Numbered from the stretch's first letter, positions 48,481 to 59,506 are shown. The stretch: DNA of 64,000 nt from Faecalimonas sp. (GCA_029264305.1 JARICA010000008.1:186001-250000), one strand, 5' to 3'. The notes: generated from the letters alone by a model not told the origin. Made by a program: numbers and translations.

Positions 48481-49851
48481 ATGGAAAAGAGAGAAAAATT
48501 TTCTTCGAGATTAGGGTTTATTCTAATCTCGGCGGGGTGTGCGATAGGTTTAGGTAATGTATGGAGATTTCCATATATTACGGGACAATATGGAGGCGGA
48601 GTATTTGTGCTACTATATTTGTTCTTTTTATTTGTTTTAGGCTTACCCATTGTTGTGATGGAATTTGCTGTAGGAAGAGCGAGTCAGAAAAGTGTTGCGA
48701 AGTCTTATGAGGTGCTTGAACCTAAGGGATCAAAATGGCATATACATAAATATTTTGCTATTGCCGGAAACTATTTACTTATGATGTTCTATACAACTGT
48801 AGGAGGTTGGATGATTGCCTACTTTGTGAAAATGGCAAAAGGTGAGTTTGTAGGGGCGAATGCAAAACAGATTTCAGAAATTTTTGTTACATTGACTTCA
48901 AATCGAAACGAAATGTTGTTTTGGATGCTAGTAATTTCAGTTATAGGTTTGATTGTATGCTCTTTCGGATTGGAAAAAGGAGTAGAAAAAATTACAAAAG
49001 CAATGATGGTTAGTTTATTTTTGATTATGGTTGTGCTTGTTGTTCGCGCGTTAACATTGCCAAATGCGATGGAAGGACTTTCGTTTTATTTAAAACCAGA
49101 TTTGAGTAAAATGAAAGAGGTTGGAATTGGAACAACTGTATTTGCGGCAATGGGACAATCTTTCTTTACATTGAGTATTGGAATTGGAGCTTTAGCGATT
49201 TTTGGTAGTTATATTGGGAAAGAAAGAACGCTAGCTGGTGAAGCAATCAGTGTTACATTATTGGATACGTTTGTGGCAATTATGGCAGGGTTAATTATTT
49301 TCCCAGCATGTTTTGCTTTCGGTATCAATCCAGGAGAAGGACCAGGACTTGTTTTTGTAACATTGCCAAATGTATTCAATGAAATGGCAGGTGGCCGTGT
49401 ATGGGGAACATTATTCTTTTTATTTATGACGTTCGCGGCATTATCTACAATTATTGCAGTTTTCCAAAATGTTATTACGTGTACGAGAGAATTGTTGGGC
49501 TGGTCCTTGAAGAAATCAACATGCATTAATGGGATTTTTCTTATTATTTTAGGTGTTCCATGTGTACTTGGAATGACAGATTGGTCAGGATTCACATTGG
49601 CAGGTAAGAGTATTATGGATGTAGAAGACTTTATTGTTAGTGACAATTTGCTTCCTCTTGGATCATTAGTATATTTATTGTTCTGTGTAACAAGATATGG
49701 ATGGGGATGGGATAATTTCTTGAAGGAAGCAAATGCTGGAACTGGATTAAAGTTTCCTAGAAATAAAATAGTGAAAATTTATTTGACATATATTTTACCA
49801 CTTGTTGTGCTATTTATTTTTATCCAAGGGTATTGGACAATGATAAAATAA
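48481..49851 (+). CDS. Neurotransmitter:sodium symporter family transporter
   Basis: A 456-residue LeuT-fold transporter with about eleven to twelve helices. The unwound helix 1 motif AGCAIGLGNVWRFPY (about 17-31) for substrate and sodium binding is intact, as is GQSFFTLSIGIGALAIFGSY in helix 6. Imports an amino acid or related amine with sodium. The ATG at 48481 fits the family start and has AGAGGA upstream; a longer frame begins inside the lipid kinase gene. Confidence 0.93.
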   Translation: MEKREKFSSRLGFILISAGCAIGLGNVWRFPYITGQYGGGVFVLLYLFFLFVLGLPIVVMEFAVGRASQKSVAKSYEVLEPKGSKWHIHKYFAIAGNYLLMMFYTTVGGWMIAYFVKMAKGEFVGANAKQISEIFVTLTSNRNEMLFWMLVISVIGLIVCSFGLEKGVEKITKAMMVSLFLIMVVLVVRALTLPNAMEGLSFYLKPDLSKMKEVGIGTTVFAAMGQSFFTLSIGIGALAIFGSYIGKERTLAGEAISVTLLDTFVAIMAGLIIFPACFAFGINPGEGPGLVFVTLPNVFNEMAGGRVWGTLFFLFMTFAALSTIIAVFQNVITCTRELLGWSLKKSTCINGIFLIILGVPCVLGMTDWSGFTLAGKSIMDVEDFIVSDNLLPLGSLVYLLFCVTRYGWGWDNFLKEANAGTGLKFPRNKIVKIYLTYILPLVVLFIFIQGYWTMIK

Positions 49852-49870
49852 AGAATTATAAATTTTGTAC

Positions 49871-49899
49871 TTGTATATTATAATAAAATGTTATATACT
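49871..49899 (+). promoter_or_regulatory. Promoter of tRNA-Glu
   Basis: TTGTAT, 17-base spacer, TATACT; predicted start about 10 bases before the mature tRNA. Confidence 0.75.
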
Positions 49900-49916
49900 A
49901 TACGAGTACGAAAAAT

Positions 49917-49988
49917 GGCTCCATGGTCAAGCGGTTAAGACGCTAGCCTCTCACGCTGGAATCAGGGGTTCGATTCCCCTTGGAGTCA
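49917..49988 (+). tRNA. tRNA-Glu (anticodon CTC)
   Basis: Cloverleaf folds with acceptor GGCTCCA / TGGAGTC, anticodon loop CTCTCAC (CTC, reads GAG) and T-arm AGGGGTTCGATTCCCCT. CCA is not encoded. Single tRNA unit with own promoter and terminator. A CTC isoacceptor is less common than TTC in low-GC genomes. Confidence 0.93.
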
Positions 49989-49999
49989 CTTTAATATAG

Positions 50000-50038
50000 A
50001 CTGTCAAGTTCTTTATAAAAGAACTTGGCAGTTTTTTT
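50000..50038 (+). terminator. Terminator after tRNA-Glu
   Basis: Stem ACTGTCAAGTTCTTT / AAGAACTTGGCAGT (one G-T pair) and a seven-T run. Confidence 0.92.
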
Positions 50039-50218
50039 ATTATTGGGAAAATGTTGCAGAAAAAACTATACTTTGTAAAAATATCCAAAAAATAAAGAAA
50101 ATTTGAATGATAAGAAAAGATACTATGTACAAAGTAACGAAAACGATAAAAAACAATAAAAAATATTGAAAAAATTAGTGAAAACATACAAAATAGAAGA
50201 TGGTAAAGGAGGAATATT

Positions 50219-53200
50219 ATGAAAAGAAATACAAAACGAAATATAATTATGAGTATATTGCTCGTATTTACTTTATTGGTTCAGCCGATGGTAAGTTTAG
50301 CACAAAGTAAAGACGGCAATGAAAAGAAGAATGGAACAATCGTTATTGATGTACTTGATTTTGGGGCAGATCCAACAGGTGTAAATGACAGTGCAGAGTC
50401 AATTTGGAATGCATTAAAAGAAGCTAAAAAGGTATCAGATGGAGGGAAAAAATCAGTTACATTAAATTTCCCAAAGGGAGAGTATCACATTTATAAAGAC
50501 AGAGCACAGAAAAGAGAGTATCACACTTCTAATACGAATAGTATTGAAAATCCAGTGAAGACAATTGGTATTTTAATTGAAGAACAAAAGAATCTTACTA
50601 TTGAGGGAAATGGGTCTCTTTTTATGATGCATGGGAATATGATGGCTTTAGCTGTAGCAAAATCAGAAAATATTAGATTACATAATTTTTCATGGGATTT
50701 TGCTGTTCCAACAGTATCTGAGATGACAATAACAAATATGGGAAAAGAAGGAATACATGAGTATACCGATTTTTATATTCCAAATTGTTTCCCATATGAA
50801 ATTCAAGGAAATACAATTCTTTGGAAGAGTGAAAATAGTCCATATACAAATAAACCATATTGGACAGAAAAAGGAATTCACAATGCATATTCAGTAGTGG
50901 CTTATCAACCTGAGTCAGAAATGACAAGAGCATACTATACAAATCAAGGACCGTTTGAGGCAGCAACTAAAATCGAGAAAATAGGAAATAATCAAGTTCG
51001 TGTACATTATGTAGGGAAAAGACCAAATATGCAAAAAAAAGGTATGGTTTTAGAACTGGCAAGTAGTGCACATAGAGAAACAGCAGGTGCATTTACTTGG
51101 GAAAGTAAAAATGTTCATACAGAAAAGGTGAACGTACATTTTATGCATGGGTTTGGTTGGCTAATTCAAATGAGTGAAAATGTATATTATAAAGATTGTA
51201 ATCTTATGCCAAGAGAAAGCTCAGGACATTTAACAGTAAGTTATGCAGATGGTATTCATGCTTCAGGTGCTTCAGGAGAGATTGTAATTGAGAATTGTAA
51301 TTTTGCAAATACACATGATGACCCGATTAATTTGCATGGAACGTTTACTCGAGTGGAAAAAAGAATAGATGCGCATACATTAGAACTGAAGTATATTCAT
51401 AACCAACAGGGAGGTTTTCCACAGTATCATGTAGGAGATAAAGTACAATTTTTCACAAGAGATTTACTTTCTTCAACAGATGGAGAAAAGCAATATGAAG
51501 TAGCAGAAGTGATTTCTAATCCAGGCGAACATGGAAATGATCTTCGCACAATGAAAGTGAAATTTAAAGAAGAATTACCTAGCAATCTATCCGATAAAAT
51601 TGGGGTTCAGCCGAAATATGTTGCAGAAAACGTGACATATGCACCAAAGGTTACAATTAGAAATTGTACGTTTAGAAATGTACCTACACGAGGTATACTC
51701 TGTACAACAAGAAAGGAAGTTGTAATTGAAAACAACGTTTTTCATAATATGTCTATGGCGACTATTTTCCTTTCAAATGACTCGAATGATTGGTACGAGT
51801 CAGGACCTATTCGAGACATGAAAATTAAAAATAATACGTTTTATGTAAAAGATATTGGAAGAACAAGTTGGGAATATGCGCCAGCGATATATATCCATCC
51901 AGTAACAAAGGGCGGACAATTCCCAGATGCGTCAAATCCAATCCATAAAAACATTAGTATTGAAGGAAATACGTTCTATATGGATGAAGATACGGTAGTA
52001 AAGGCGGAAAGTGTAGAAAATTTGACGTTTAAAAATAACAAAGTATATCGTATGAATCCAGATGTAAAAGTGGGGATTACATTACAAAACCAAACGATTC
52101 AAGCTGGTCAATCTGTTCAGTTAAAAACAGATGCGCAAGGAAATACAAATAATAAAAATGTAGATAATGTTTTTGAATTCACAAAATCAAAAGATATTAA
52201 GATTGAAAATAATGTGTATGATGATGGATTAAAATTATACGCAATAGCAGAAGATGATGCGACAGAAAAGAATATTTCAATTCAAGGTGATGATATTAAA
52301 ATCATTCGTAATAAAAATCAAGCACCAGTAGAACCAGTACGAAATATCTGTTATGCAAGTACAAATCCAGATGTAGCCATTGTAAATAAAAATGGACAGA
52401 TTAAAGGTATCAAGGCTGGGAAAACAACTGTTTTTGCTTATTGTCAATGGAATGATACGATTGTAAAATCAAATGAGATTGAAGTGACGGTTGCTGGAGA
52501 AGTAACAGAATCTGATGCAATTCAAATTAAAGAAGATGATAATAAAGAAGTGAAAGTGAATGAAAAAATAAACTTTACACTGAAAAAAGGAACAGGTGCA
52601 ACTTGGTCGGTAACAGATTTTGTTACGAATGAAGAAACAAACATTGCAACGATTTCTGCTACAGGAGAATTTACTGCAAAAGCAAATGGTGTTGTTTGGG
52701 TAAATGCAGTTAAAGGAAATGCAAAAGACAGAAAAGCAGTTATTATTTATGGTGGAGAAGTACAAGCATTAAATACAGATTTTGCTATTACACGTGAAGA
52801 TAAGGCGAAGTATAAGTTGACTGAAAAATCTATTGAATTGACAATGCAGCCAGGTGATTTATATACAAATACAAATACGGTTAAGAATTTATTTTTATAC
52901 AATCCGAAGAATGTTGATAAAAATAATCTTAGAGCAGTTGTAAAAGTAGATGGATTACCAATCAAAGAGGATAATCAATGGGATACAGCATCGTTTATTT
53001 TGTATAATGATGATGACAATTATGTAACAGTAGGAAAAAAATCTCATTATAATGGGATTGCTACAGTGGAAGAAAAAAATGCTTCTGCGCAAGAATATCA
53101 CGGAAAAGTAGAAGACAATAATCTAAGTTCTGCGTATTTAGGAATCACCAAAAAAGCAGACAAAATTACACTTTCTTATAAAAAGGAAAATGGAGAATGG

Positions 53201-55768
53201 CAGACAGCAAAAGAATTTACAAATGCTTCATTTGGAAATAATTATAAAATTGGCATGGCTTGTTGGGAATCAAAAGCAAGAGCGAAGAAAGTAACTTTTT
53301 CAGATTTCCATGTAGGAAGTGCAGATACAGATTTTGCTGCGTTGTTAAAAGAAACCGCAATTTCAGTGCAAAAAGGTAAGACGGAGCGTCCAACAGTATC
53401 CGATGTAAAAGCAAAACGAGAAAATGGTAAAGTAAAAGTAGAATATACATTTGCTGATAAACAGGGAGCAAAAGAGGGAGAAACTGTATACAGATGGTAT
53501 TGGAAAGAAAATGAAGAAGAAAAAACAATAGTGACGAAAGAAAAAGAACTTTCCGTTGCAGGTAAAACAGATATTTTTTGTCAAGTATATCCAAAAGACC
53601 AATATGGTATTACAGGAAAACCAAGTGAAAAAGTAAAGGCAGAAATTACGCCGGAAGATACAGATGAATTACAGGAAATTTCTGTAAATCATGGTGTTGT
53701 ATATAAACGTGGTGCTAATAAGCAACAGAGCGTATTTGTTCCAAAAGCATTACAAAAAATAGAAGTATCTTATGTTTCTGTAAATGATGGCATAGGAGAA
53801 ACTCGAGTATATAAAAATGGCGTACAAGTAGAAGGAAAAAGGAATAATACAGATCACCTTATGTTAGAGGTACAAGATAAAGATGAAATTAAAATTGTGC
53901 GTGGAAAGAATACATATATATTAACTGTACAGTTAAAAGGTGATAGTACAATTCAAGTAAATAAATTAAGTATGCCTCAACTTCATTTTGAACAAAACAA
54001 GCCGATAGAAGAAAGGAGTTTCTATACAAATGGAATTGGTAGTGCAACTTCATCTGATGTTGTAGTAGAAACAGAAGGAAAAATTGGAAAAGTAGAAGTG
54101 TTTGAAGGTGAATATAGAAAGCCATTAAAAGTTTCAAATGAGAGAAACAGATATATAGCAAAGGCAAAATTTAGAAATGGATTAAATAGTTTTTATATTC
54201 GTGTTTATGCAGAAGATAATACAACTTATAAACAATACATTTTAAATGTGACATATATGCCTTCATCAGAAATAAATGTAAGTGGAATTACATTGAATGG
54301 AAAAGTGATAGAAAACTTTGATGGAACAAAGGAAGACTATTTCTTTGCGTTAGACAAAACGGAAAAGCACTTAAAGGTTAAAGTAGATACAACTGTTTCA
54401 ACAGTAAAAATTTCTTTGAATGGTGAAGTGAAAAATGGTTTGGAGGCTACATTTAATGAATTAAAATCAGGGGAAAACACTCTTCTTATTCAGTGTGTGG
54501 CAGGAGATCAACTGCTTAAGAAAAATTATCGCATAACCGTGTACAAACAATTTGATCAAAATGCGGGAATTCAAGAAGTTCTCTTAGGTAAAAAAGATAT
54601 CACGTCTGATATACAAAATGAGAAAAACCTAAGTGAACAGTTTGTGGACGCAGATAAAGTTATGTTGAAAGTAACAACCATTGATCCAGATGCCACAGTG
54701 GAAGTTAAACAAGGACGAGAAAAGGCTGCAACAAGAAATCGTTTTGAGGGAGAGTTGAATGTTTATGATGGACTCCAAAATGTAGACATTATTGTAACAG
54801 CCGCTGATGGAAAGACAAAGGAAACCTATCGCATTGCATTAAGAAAAGGTGCATATTTATCAGATTTAGAATGGGAAAGTGCTACAGTAGGTTATGGAAC
54901 ACAAGTAAATCGGGATAAAAATCATTTAGGAAGCACAATTCAGTTGGCAAATGAAAAAGGAGAGCCAGTAGAATTTAAAAAAGGTTTAGGAACTCATGCA
55001 GAATCTGTAATTGTATATAACATTGCTGGAAAAGGTTACAAAGCATTAGAAGGATTTGTTGGAATTGATTATTGTCAGTATAATGCGAATGACGGAAAAG
55101 TACAGTTTTGTATTGAAGTGGATGGACAAAATGTATTTGATAGTGGTGAAATGACACAAAAGACTCCAATGAAAAAATTTGCGGTAGAATTACCTAAAAA
55201 TGCAAAGAAAGTTACACTTAAAGCATTACAAGGCGAAAATAATTTTAATGATCATGCGAACTGGGCGGATGCTAAATTTTTAGGAACATTTCCTGAAAAA
55301 ACATATTCCATTACAGCGAAACCTAACCATGAGCAAATGGGGGTAGTAGAGATTGTTCCGGAAAAATCTATTTATCAAATAGGAGAAGAGATAAAAGTAA
55401 TAGCCAACGCAAATGAAGGATATACATTTATAGGTTGGGTAGAAGATAATTCCGTAATCAGTATGGATAAAGAATATACATTTACAGCAGATAAAAACAG
55501 AAATCTGATTGCACAATTTGAGAAAGTTGAAGAACCAGATAAACCAGTAACACCGGATAAACCGATAATCCCAGAAGAACCAAACAAACCACAGATTCCT
55601 TCTAAACCTGCAAAACCAAATGCACAGAAACCTTCGCAGAATGGAATTATAGAACAATCACATAATGCAGTGAAAACAGGTGATAAGAGCCACAGTGAGA
55701 TGATGGTGTTTGGACTTGGAATTTCTGCGATTACTTTGGCATATGTGCTAGGAAGAAGGAGAAAATAG
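50219..55768 (+). CDS. Wall-anchored multidomain GH110 alpha-1,3-galactosidase
   Basis: An 1849-residue secreted protein. Order: signal peptide (1-28), GH110 beta-helix (about 40-690; FGADPTGVNDSA, then YADGIHASGASGEIVIENCNF and NTHDDPINLHGTF with Asp344, Asp367 and Asp368), Big_2-like Ig domains (about 700-880), concanavalin-like domain (about 890-1045), Ig/cadherin-like sandwiches (about 1050-1535), NPCBM carbohydrate-binding module (about 1540-1685), InlB-type repeat (about 1686-1765), Pro/Lys-rich wall spacer, and sorting signal AVKTGD with hydrophobic segment and GRRRK. GH110 enzymes remove terminal alpha-1,3-galactose, including the blood-group B determinant. AAAGGAGG ribosome site; the 175-base AT-rich gap upstream shows no clear promoter. 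Confidence 0.87.
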   Translation: MKRNTKRNIIMSILLVFTLLVQPMVSLAQSKDGNEKKNGTIVIDVLDFGADPTGVNDSAESIWNALKEAKKVSDGGKKSVTLNFPKGEYHIYKDRAQKREYHTSNTNSIENPVKTIGILIEEQKNLTIEGNGSLFMMHGNMMALAVAKSENIRLHNFSWDFAVPTVSEMTITNMGKEGIHEYTDFYIPNCFPYEIQGNTILWKSENSPYTNKPYWTEKGIHNAYSVVAYQPESEMTRAYYTNQGPFEAATKIEKIGNNQVRVHYVGKRPNMQKKGMVLELASSAHRETAGAFTWESKNVHTEKVNVHFMHGFGWLIQMSENVYYKDCNLMPRESSGHLTVSYADGIHASGASGEIVIENCNFANTHDDPINLHGTFTRVEKRIDAHTLELKYIHNQQGGFPQYHVGDKVQFFTRDLLSSTDGEKQYEVAEVISNPGEHGNDLRTMKVKFKEELPSNLSDKIGVQPKYVAENVTYAPKVTIRNCTFRNVPTRGILCTTRKEVVIENNVFHNMSMATIFLSNDSNDWYESGPIRDMKIKNNTFYVKDIGRTSWEYAPAIYIHPVTKGGQFPDASNPIHKNISIEGNTFYMDEDTVVKAESVENLTFKNNKVYRMNPDVKVGITLQNQTIQAGQSVQLKTDAQGNTNNKNVDNVFEFTKSKDIKIENNVYDDGLKLYAIAEDDATEKNISIQGDDIKIIRNKNQAPVEPVRNICYASTNPDVAIVNKNGQIKGIKAGKTTVFAYCQWNDTIVKSNEIEVTVAGEVTESDAIQIKEDDNKEVKVNEKINFTLKKGTGATWSVTDFVTNEETNIATISATGEFTAKANGVVWVNAVKGNAKDRKAVIIYGGEVQALNTDFAITREDKAKYKLTEKSIELTMQPGDLYTNTNTVKNLFLYNPKNVDKNNLRAVVKVDGLPIKEDNQWDTASFILYNDDDNYVTVGKKSHYNGIATVEEKNASAQEYHGKVEDNNLSSAYLGITKKADKITLSYKKENGEWQTAKEFTNASFGNNYKIGMACWESKARAKKVTFSDFHVGSADTDFAALLKETAISVQKGKTERPTVSDVKAKRENGKVKVEYTFADKQGAKEGETVYRWYWKENEEEKTIVTKEKELSVAGKTDIFCQVYPKDQYGITGKPSEKVKAEITPEDTDELQEISVNHGVVYKRGANKQQSVFVPKALQKIEVSYVSVNDGIGETRVYKNGVQVEGKRNNTDHLMLEVQDKDEIKIVRGKNTYILTVQLKGDSTIQVNKLSMPQLHFEQNKPIEERSFYTNGIGSATSSDVVVETEGKIGKVEVFEGEYRKPLKVSNERNRYIAKAKFRNGLNSFYIRVYAEDNTTYKQYILNVTYMPSSEINVSGITLNGKVIENFDGTKEDYFFALDKTEKHLKVKVDTTVSTVKISLNGEVKNGLEATFNELKSGENTLLIQCVAGDQLLKKNYRITVYKQFDQNAGIQEVLLGKKDITSDIQNEKNLSEQFVDADKVMLKVTTIDPDATVEVKQGREKAATRNRFEGELNVYDGLQNVDIIVTAADGKTKETYRIALRKGAYLSDLEWESATVGYGTQVNRDKNHLGSTIQLANEKGEPVEFKKGLGTHAESVIVYNIAGKGYKALEGFVGIDYCQYNANDGKVQFCIEVDGQNVFDSGEMTQKTPMKKFAVELPKNAKKVTLKALQGENNFNDHANWADAKFLGTFPEKTYSITAKPNHEQMGVVEIVPEKSIYQIGEEIKVIANANEGYTFIGWVEDNSVISMDKEYTFTADKNRNLIAQFEKVEEPDKPVTPDKPIIPEEPNKPQIPSKPAKPNAQKPSQNGIIEQSHNAVKTGDKSHSEMMVFGLGISAITLAYVLGRRRK

Positions 55769-55808
55769 GCATTTATTTTGTCAGGTAGTTGGAAAACAGA
55801 ATTTAGGG

Positions 55809-55837
55809 TTTCCATTTTGAAAAAATTAGGGTATAAT
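55809..55837 (+). promoter_or_regulatory. Promoter of fba
   Basis: TTTCCA, 17-base spacer, TATAAT, about 40 bases upstream of the ATG. A weak dyad TGGAAA / TTTCCA overlaps the -35 and may be the end of the preceding unit. Confidence 0.55.
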
Positions 55838-55879
55838 TATCTTATGTTAAAAATAGACAAACAAACGGAGGAATGAATT

Positions 55880-56743
55880 ATGTTAGTATCAGCAAAAGAT
55901 ATGCTTCAGAAAGCGAAAGCAGGACATTATGCAGTAGGACAGTTCAATATCAATAACCTTGAATGGACAAAAGCAATTTTACTTACAGCACAAGAAAACA
56001 ATTCACCAGTTATCTTAGGTGTTTCAGAAGGTGCTGGAAAATATATGGGTGGATACAAAACAATCGTTGGAATGGTAAACGGATTGTTAGAAGAATTAAA
56101 CATTACAGTACCTGTAGCACTTCACTTAGACCACGGTAGCTACGAAGGATGTTTGAAATGTATTGATGCAGGATTTTCATCAATTATGTTCGATGGTTCT
56201 CATTATCCAATCGAAGAAAATGTTGCTAAAACAAAAGAATTAGTAGCAATTGTTAAAGAAAAAGGAATGTCTCTTGAAGCTGAAGTAGGTTCAATCGGTG
56301 GAGAAGAAGATGGAGTTGTAGGTGCTGGTGAATGTGCAGATCCTGCAGAATGTAAAATGGTAGCAGATTTAGGAATTGACTTCCTTGCAGCAGGTATTGG
56401 TAATATTCATGGTAAATATCCTGAAAACTGGCAAGGACTTAGCTTTGAAACATTAGATGCTATTCAGCAGTTAACAGGAGAACTTCCATTAGTTCTTCAT
56501 GGTGGAACAGGAATTCCAGCAGATATGATTAAAAAAGCAATTGATTTAGGTGTATCTAAAATTAACGTAAATACAGAATGCCAGTTAGCTTTTGCAGCAG
56601 CAACTCGTGCATATGTAGAAGCAGGAAAAGATTTACAAGGAAAAGGATTTGATCCACGTAAATTATTAGCACCTGGTTTTGAAGCAATCAAAGCAACAGT
56701 AAAAGAAAAAATGGAATTATTCGGTTCAGTAAATAGAGCATAA
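55880..56743 (+). CDS. fba: Class II fructose-bisphosphate aldolase
   Basis: A 287-residue zinc aldolase of glycolysis. Zinc ligand and active-site motifs LHLDHGSYEGC, FDGSHYP, EAEVGSIGG, GNIHGKY and LHGGTGIP are present; length matches the class IIB Firmicutes enzymes. Start ATG follows CGGAGG. Strong codon bias, as expected for a highly expressed gene, and a terminator follows. Confidence 0.96.
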   Translation: MLVSAKDMLQKAKAGHYAVGQFNINNLEWTKAILLTAQENNSPVILGVSEGAGKYMGGYKTIVGMVNGLLEELNITVPVALHLDHGSYEGCLKCIDAGFSSIMFDGSHYPIEENVAKTKELVAIVKEKGMSLEAEVGSIGGEEDGVVGAGECADPAECKMVADLGIDFLAAGIGNIHGKYPENWQGLSFETLDAIQQLTGELPLVLHGGTGIPADMIKKAIDLGVSKINVNTECQLAFAAATRAYVEAGKDLQGKGFDPRKLLAPGFEAIKATVKEKMELFGSVNRA

Positions 56744-56758
56744 GGATAAGAAAAATAC

Positions 56759-56790
56759 AAAGAGATGTGGTTAAGGCTACATCTCTTTTT
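56759..56790 (+). terminator. Terminator after fba
   Basis: Stem AAAGAGATGT / ACATCTCTTT followed by T-run. Confidence 0.88.
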
Positions 56791-56873
56791 TGCATTAAGA
56801 AAAACTTGCAAAAAGAAAAAAAGTAGGGTATCGTATAAGTAAATTTTGGTATACGCTGGAGGAAGAGGAGAAG

Positions 56874-58985
56874 ATGAGTGATTTCATTAATGTGGCAGAG
56901 ATTTTTGGTGAGAATGTATTTAATGATACAGTTATGCAAGAGAGACTGCCGAAGAAAGTATATAAAGATTTAAAGAAGACAATAGAAGACGGAAAAGAAT
57001 TAGATCTTGCAACTGCGGATGTTATTGCACACGAGATGAAAGAGTGGGCAATTGAGAAAGGGGCAACGCATTATACGCATTGGTTCCAACCTTTAACAGG
57101 AGTGACAGCAGAAAAGCATGATTCTTTTATTTCTGCACCAATGGCAAATGGGAAAGTACTTATGAGTTTTTCGGGAAAAGAATTGATCAAGGGAGAGCCA
57201 GATGCGTCTTCTTTTCCATCTGGTGGACTTCGAGCGACTTTTGAAGCAAGAGGATATACAGCTTGGGATTGTACATCACCCGCTTTTGTTCGTCAAGATG
57301 CGGGAGGTGCAACATTATGTATTCCAACAGCCTTTTGTTCTTATACAGGAGAAGCTCTTGATCAGAAAACACCATTACTTCGTTCTATGGAAGCGTTAAA
57401 CAAACAAACATTACGGTTACTTCGTTTGTTTGGAAACACAACATCTAAGAGGGTAATTCCATCAGTGGGTCCAGAACAAGAATATTTTTTAGTTGATAGA
57501 GAAAAATATTTAAAGAGAAAAGATTTAGTGTTTACTGGAAGAACTTTGTTTGGTGCAATGCCACCAAAGGGACAAGAATTAGATGATCATTACTTTGGTA
57601 GTATTCGAGAAAGAATAGCGGCATATATGAAGGATGTGAATGAAGAGTTGTGGAAATTGGGAGTTTCTGCAAAGACACAACACAATGAGGCTGCACCAGC
57701 ACAGCATGAACTAGCACCAATTTATGCACAATGTAATGTGGCAGTAGACCATAACCAGTTAATTATGGAAGTGTTAAAGAAAGTGGCCGCAAGACACGGG
57801 TTACATTGTCTTTTACATGAGAAACCGTTTGCAGGGGTAAATGGTTCTGGAAAGCATAATAACTGGTCTTTGACAACAGACGATGGAAAGAATTTGTTAG
57901 AACCAGGAAAAACTCCCCATGAAAATATTCAATTTCTTTTCATCTTGATGTGTGTATTGAAAGCAGTAGATACATATCCAGAATTGTTAAGAGAGTCTGC
58001 AGCTGATCCGGGAAACGATCATCGTTTAGGAGCAGCAGAAGCACCACCAGCAATTATTTCCGTATTCTTAGGTGAACAGTTAGAAGATGTGTTGGATCAG
58101 CTTGTATCAACAGGTTCAGCCACACACAGTTTAAAATCAGGGAAGTTGGAAACAGGTGTGCGTACTCTGCCAAATCTTGCGAAAGATGCGACAGATAGAA
58201 ATAGAACATCTCCGTTTGCTTTTACAAATAATAAATTTGAGTTTCGTATGGTTGGTTCAAGAGATTCGGTTGCTGCACCAAATGTTGTAATCAATACAAT
58301 AGTGGCCGATGCTTTTTCTGATGCTTGTGATATCTTAGAACAGGCGGAAGATTTTGATTTAGCAGTCCATGATCTGATTAAGGAATATGCTATTCAACAT
58401 CAAAAAATTGTGTTTAACGGAAATGGATATTCAGAAGAATGGGTGGAAGAAGCAAAAAGAAGAGGACTTCCGAATCTAAAATCTATGGTAGAATCTATTG
58501 ATGCTATGGTTTCGGATAAGGCTGTAAAATTATTTGAAAAATTTAATGTATTTACAAAGGCAGAATTGGAGTCGCGCGCAGAAATTCAATATGAAACATA
58601 CGCAAAAGCAATCAATATTGAAGCGAAAGCAATGATTGATATTGCAAGTAAGCATATTCTTCCAGCAGTAGTTAAATATACGAAACAATTAGCAGATACA
58701 GTTATTGCAGTAAGAGAAGCAGGAGCAGACGCTGAAGTGCAGTCGGAAGTCTTAAATGAAGTTTCTAGATTATTAAAAGAAGCAAAAGAAGCACTTGTAA
58801 AACTCGGAGAAATGACGAATCAAGCACAAGAAAAAGAAGAAGGAAAAGAACAAGCATTTTGGTTCTATGAGGAAGTATCACCAGCAATGCAGGCACTTCG
58901 TGATCCAGTGGATAAGTTAGAGATGATAGTGTCAAAAGAAGTGTGGCCTATGCCTTCATATGGTGATTTAATGTTTGAAGTATAG
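56874..58985 (+). CDS. glnN: Type III glutamine synthetase
   Basis: A 703-residue glutamine synthetase of the GSIII class, the normal length (about 700-730, much larger than type I). Type-specific segments: THWFQPLTG and [16 protein letters not shown] near the N-terminus, [10 protein letters not shown] metal-binding Glu, [25 protein letters not shown], and FRMVGSRDS near the catalytic Arg. Makes glutamine from glutamate and ammonia. A weak promoter (TTGCAA-17-TATCGT, 56806-56834) lies upstream. Followed at 18 bases by a DUF1700 gene. Confidence 0.95.
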   Translation: MSDFINVAEIFGENVFNDTVMQERLPKKVYKDLKKTIEDGKELDLATADVIAHEMKEWAIEKGATHYTHWFQPLTGVTAEKHDSFISAPMANGKVLMSFSGKELIKGEPDASSFPSGGLRATFEARGYTAWDCTSPAFVRQDAGGATLCIPTAFCSYTGEALDQKTPLLRSMEALNKQTLRLLRLFGNTTSKRVIPSVGPEQEYFLVDREKYLKRKDLVFTGRTLFGAMPPKGQELDDHYFGSIRERIAAYMKDVNEELWKLGVSAKTQHNEAAPAQHELAPIYAQCNVAVDHNQLIMEVLKKVAARHGLHCLLHEKPFAGVNGSGKHNNWSLTTDDGKNLLEPGKTPHENIQFLFILMCVLKAVDTYPELLRESAADPGNDHRLGAAEAPPAIISVFLGEQLEDVLDQLVSTGSATHSLKSGKLETGVRTLPNLAKDATDRNRTSPFAFTNNKFEFRMVGSRDSVAAPNVVINTIVADAFSDACDILEQAEDFDLAVHDLIKEYAIQHQKIVFNGNGYSEEWVEEAKRRGLPNLKSMVESIDAMVSDKAVKLFEKFNVFTKAELESRAEIQYETYAKAINIEAKAMIDIASKHILPAVVKYTKQLADTVIAVREAGADAEVQSEVLNEVSRLLKEAKEALVKLGEMTNQAQEKEEGKEQAFWFYEEVSPAMQALRDPVDKLEMIVSKEVWPMPSYGDLMFEV

Positions 58986-59003
58986 AAGAAAGTGAGTTAG
59001 AGG

Positions 59004-59438
59004 ATGAATCACAATAAGTTTTTAAGCAGTCTTCGAGAAGCACTCGAAGGGAATATGAGTGAACAGGCGATAAAAGAGAATATACAATATTATAAGACGT
59101 ATATTGAAGAAGAGGTAAAAAAGGGACGAGCAGAAAAAGAGGTTATAGAAGAATTGGGAGACCCATGGATTATTGCCAAAACATTAATTGAATCTCCAGG
59201 TTGTGAACAAACCTATGAAAGTGCAAATGATACTGTGACACAATATGAAACACAAGAAAGAAAAATGCATATTTTCGGGTTGGATACATGGTGGAAAAAA
59301 TTACTGCTTATTGTTAGTATTGTGGGCATCATATTTTTTGTAGTAACACTTGTAGTAGGTATAGCACGAATAATATTGCCTATACTTATACCGTTTTTAG
59401 CAATTATGTTTTTGATTAAGTTCTTTCGTGATAAATAA
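59004..59438 (+). CDS. DUF1700 family membrane protein
   Basis: A 144-residue protein with an N-terminal helical DUF1700/HAAS-like segment (LSSLREALEGNMSEQAIKEN and ELGDPWIIAKTLI) and two hydrophobic helices at the C-terminus (about 95-142). Such domains are found in small regulatory membrane proteins often next to PadR regulators; no PadR gene is nearby here. Function unknown. Probably co-transcribed with glnN. Confidence 0.8.
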   Translation: MNHNKFLSSLREALEGNMSEQAIKENIQYYKTYIEEEVKKGRAEKEVIEELGDPWIIAKTLIESPGCEQTYESANDTVTQYETQERKMHIFGLDTWWKKLLLIVSIVGIIFFVVTLVVGIARIILPILIPFLAIMFLIKFFRDK

Positions 59439-59482
59439 AAAGGCGACAAATCATGTCATGTGATATGATTTGTCGCTTTTTA
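59437..59482 (+). terminator. Terminator after the glnN-DUF1700 unit
   Basis: Stem AAAAGGCGACAAATCAT / ATGATTTGTCGCTTTT with an 11-base loop; starts within the stop codon. Confidence 0.9.
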
Positions 59483-59506
59483 TATAGAATATTTCAAGAT
59501 ATAGTA

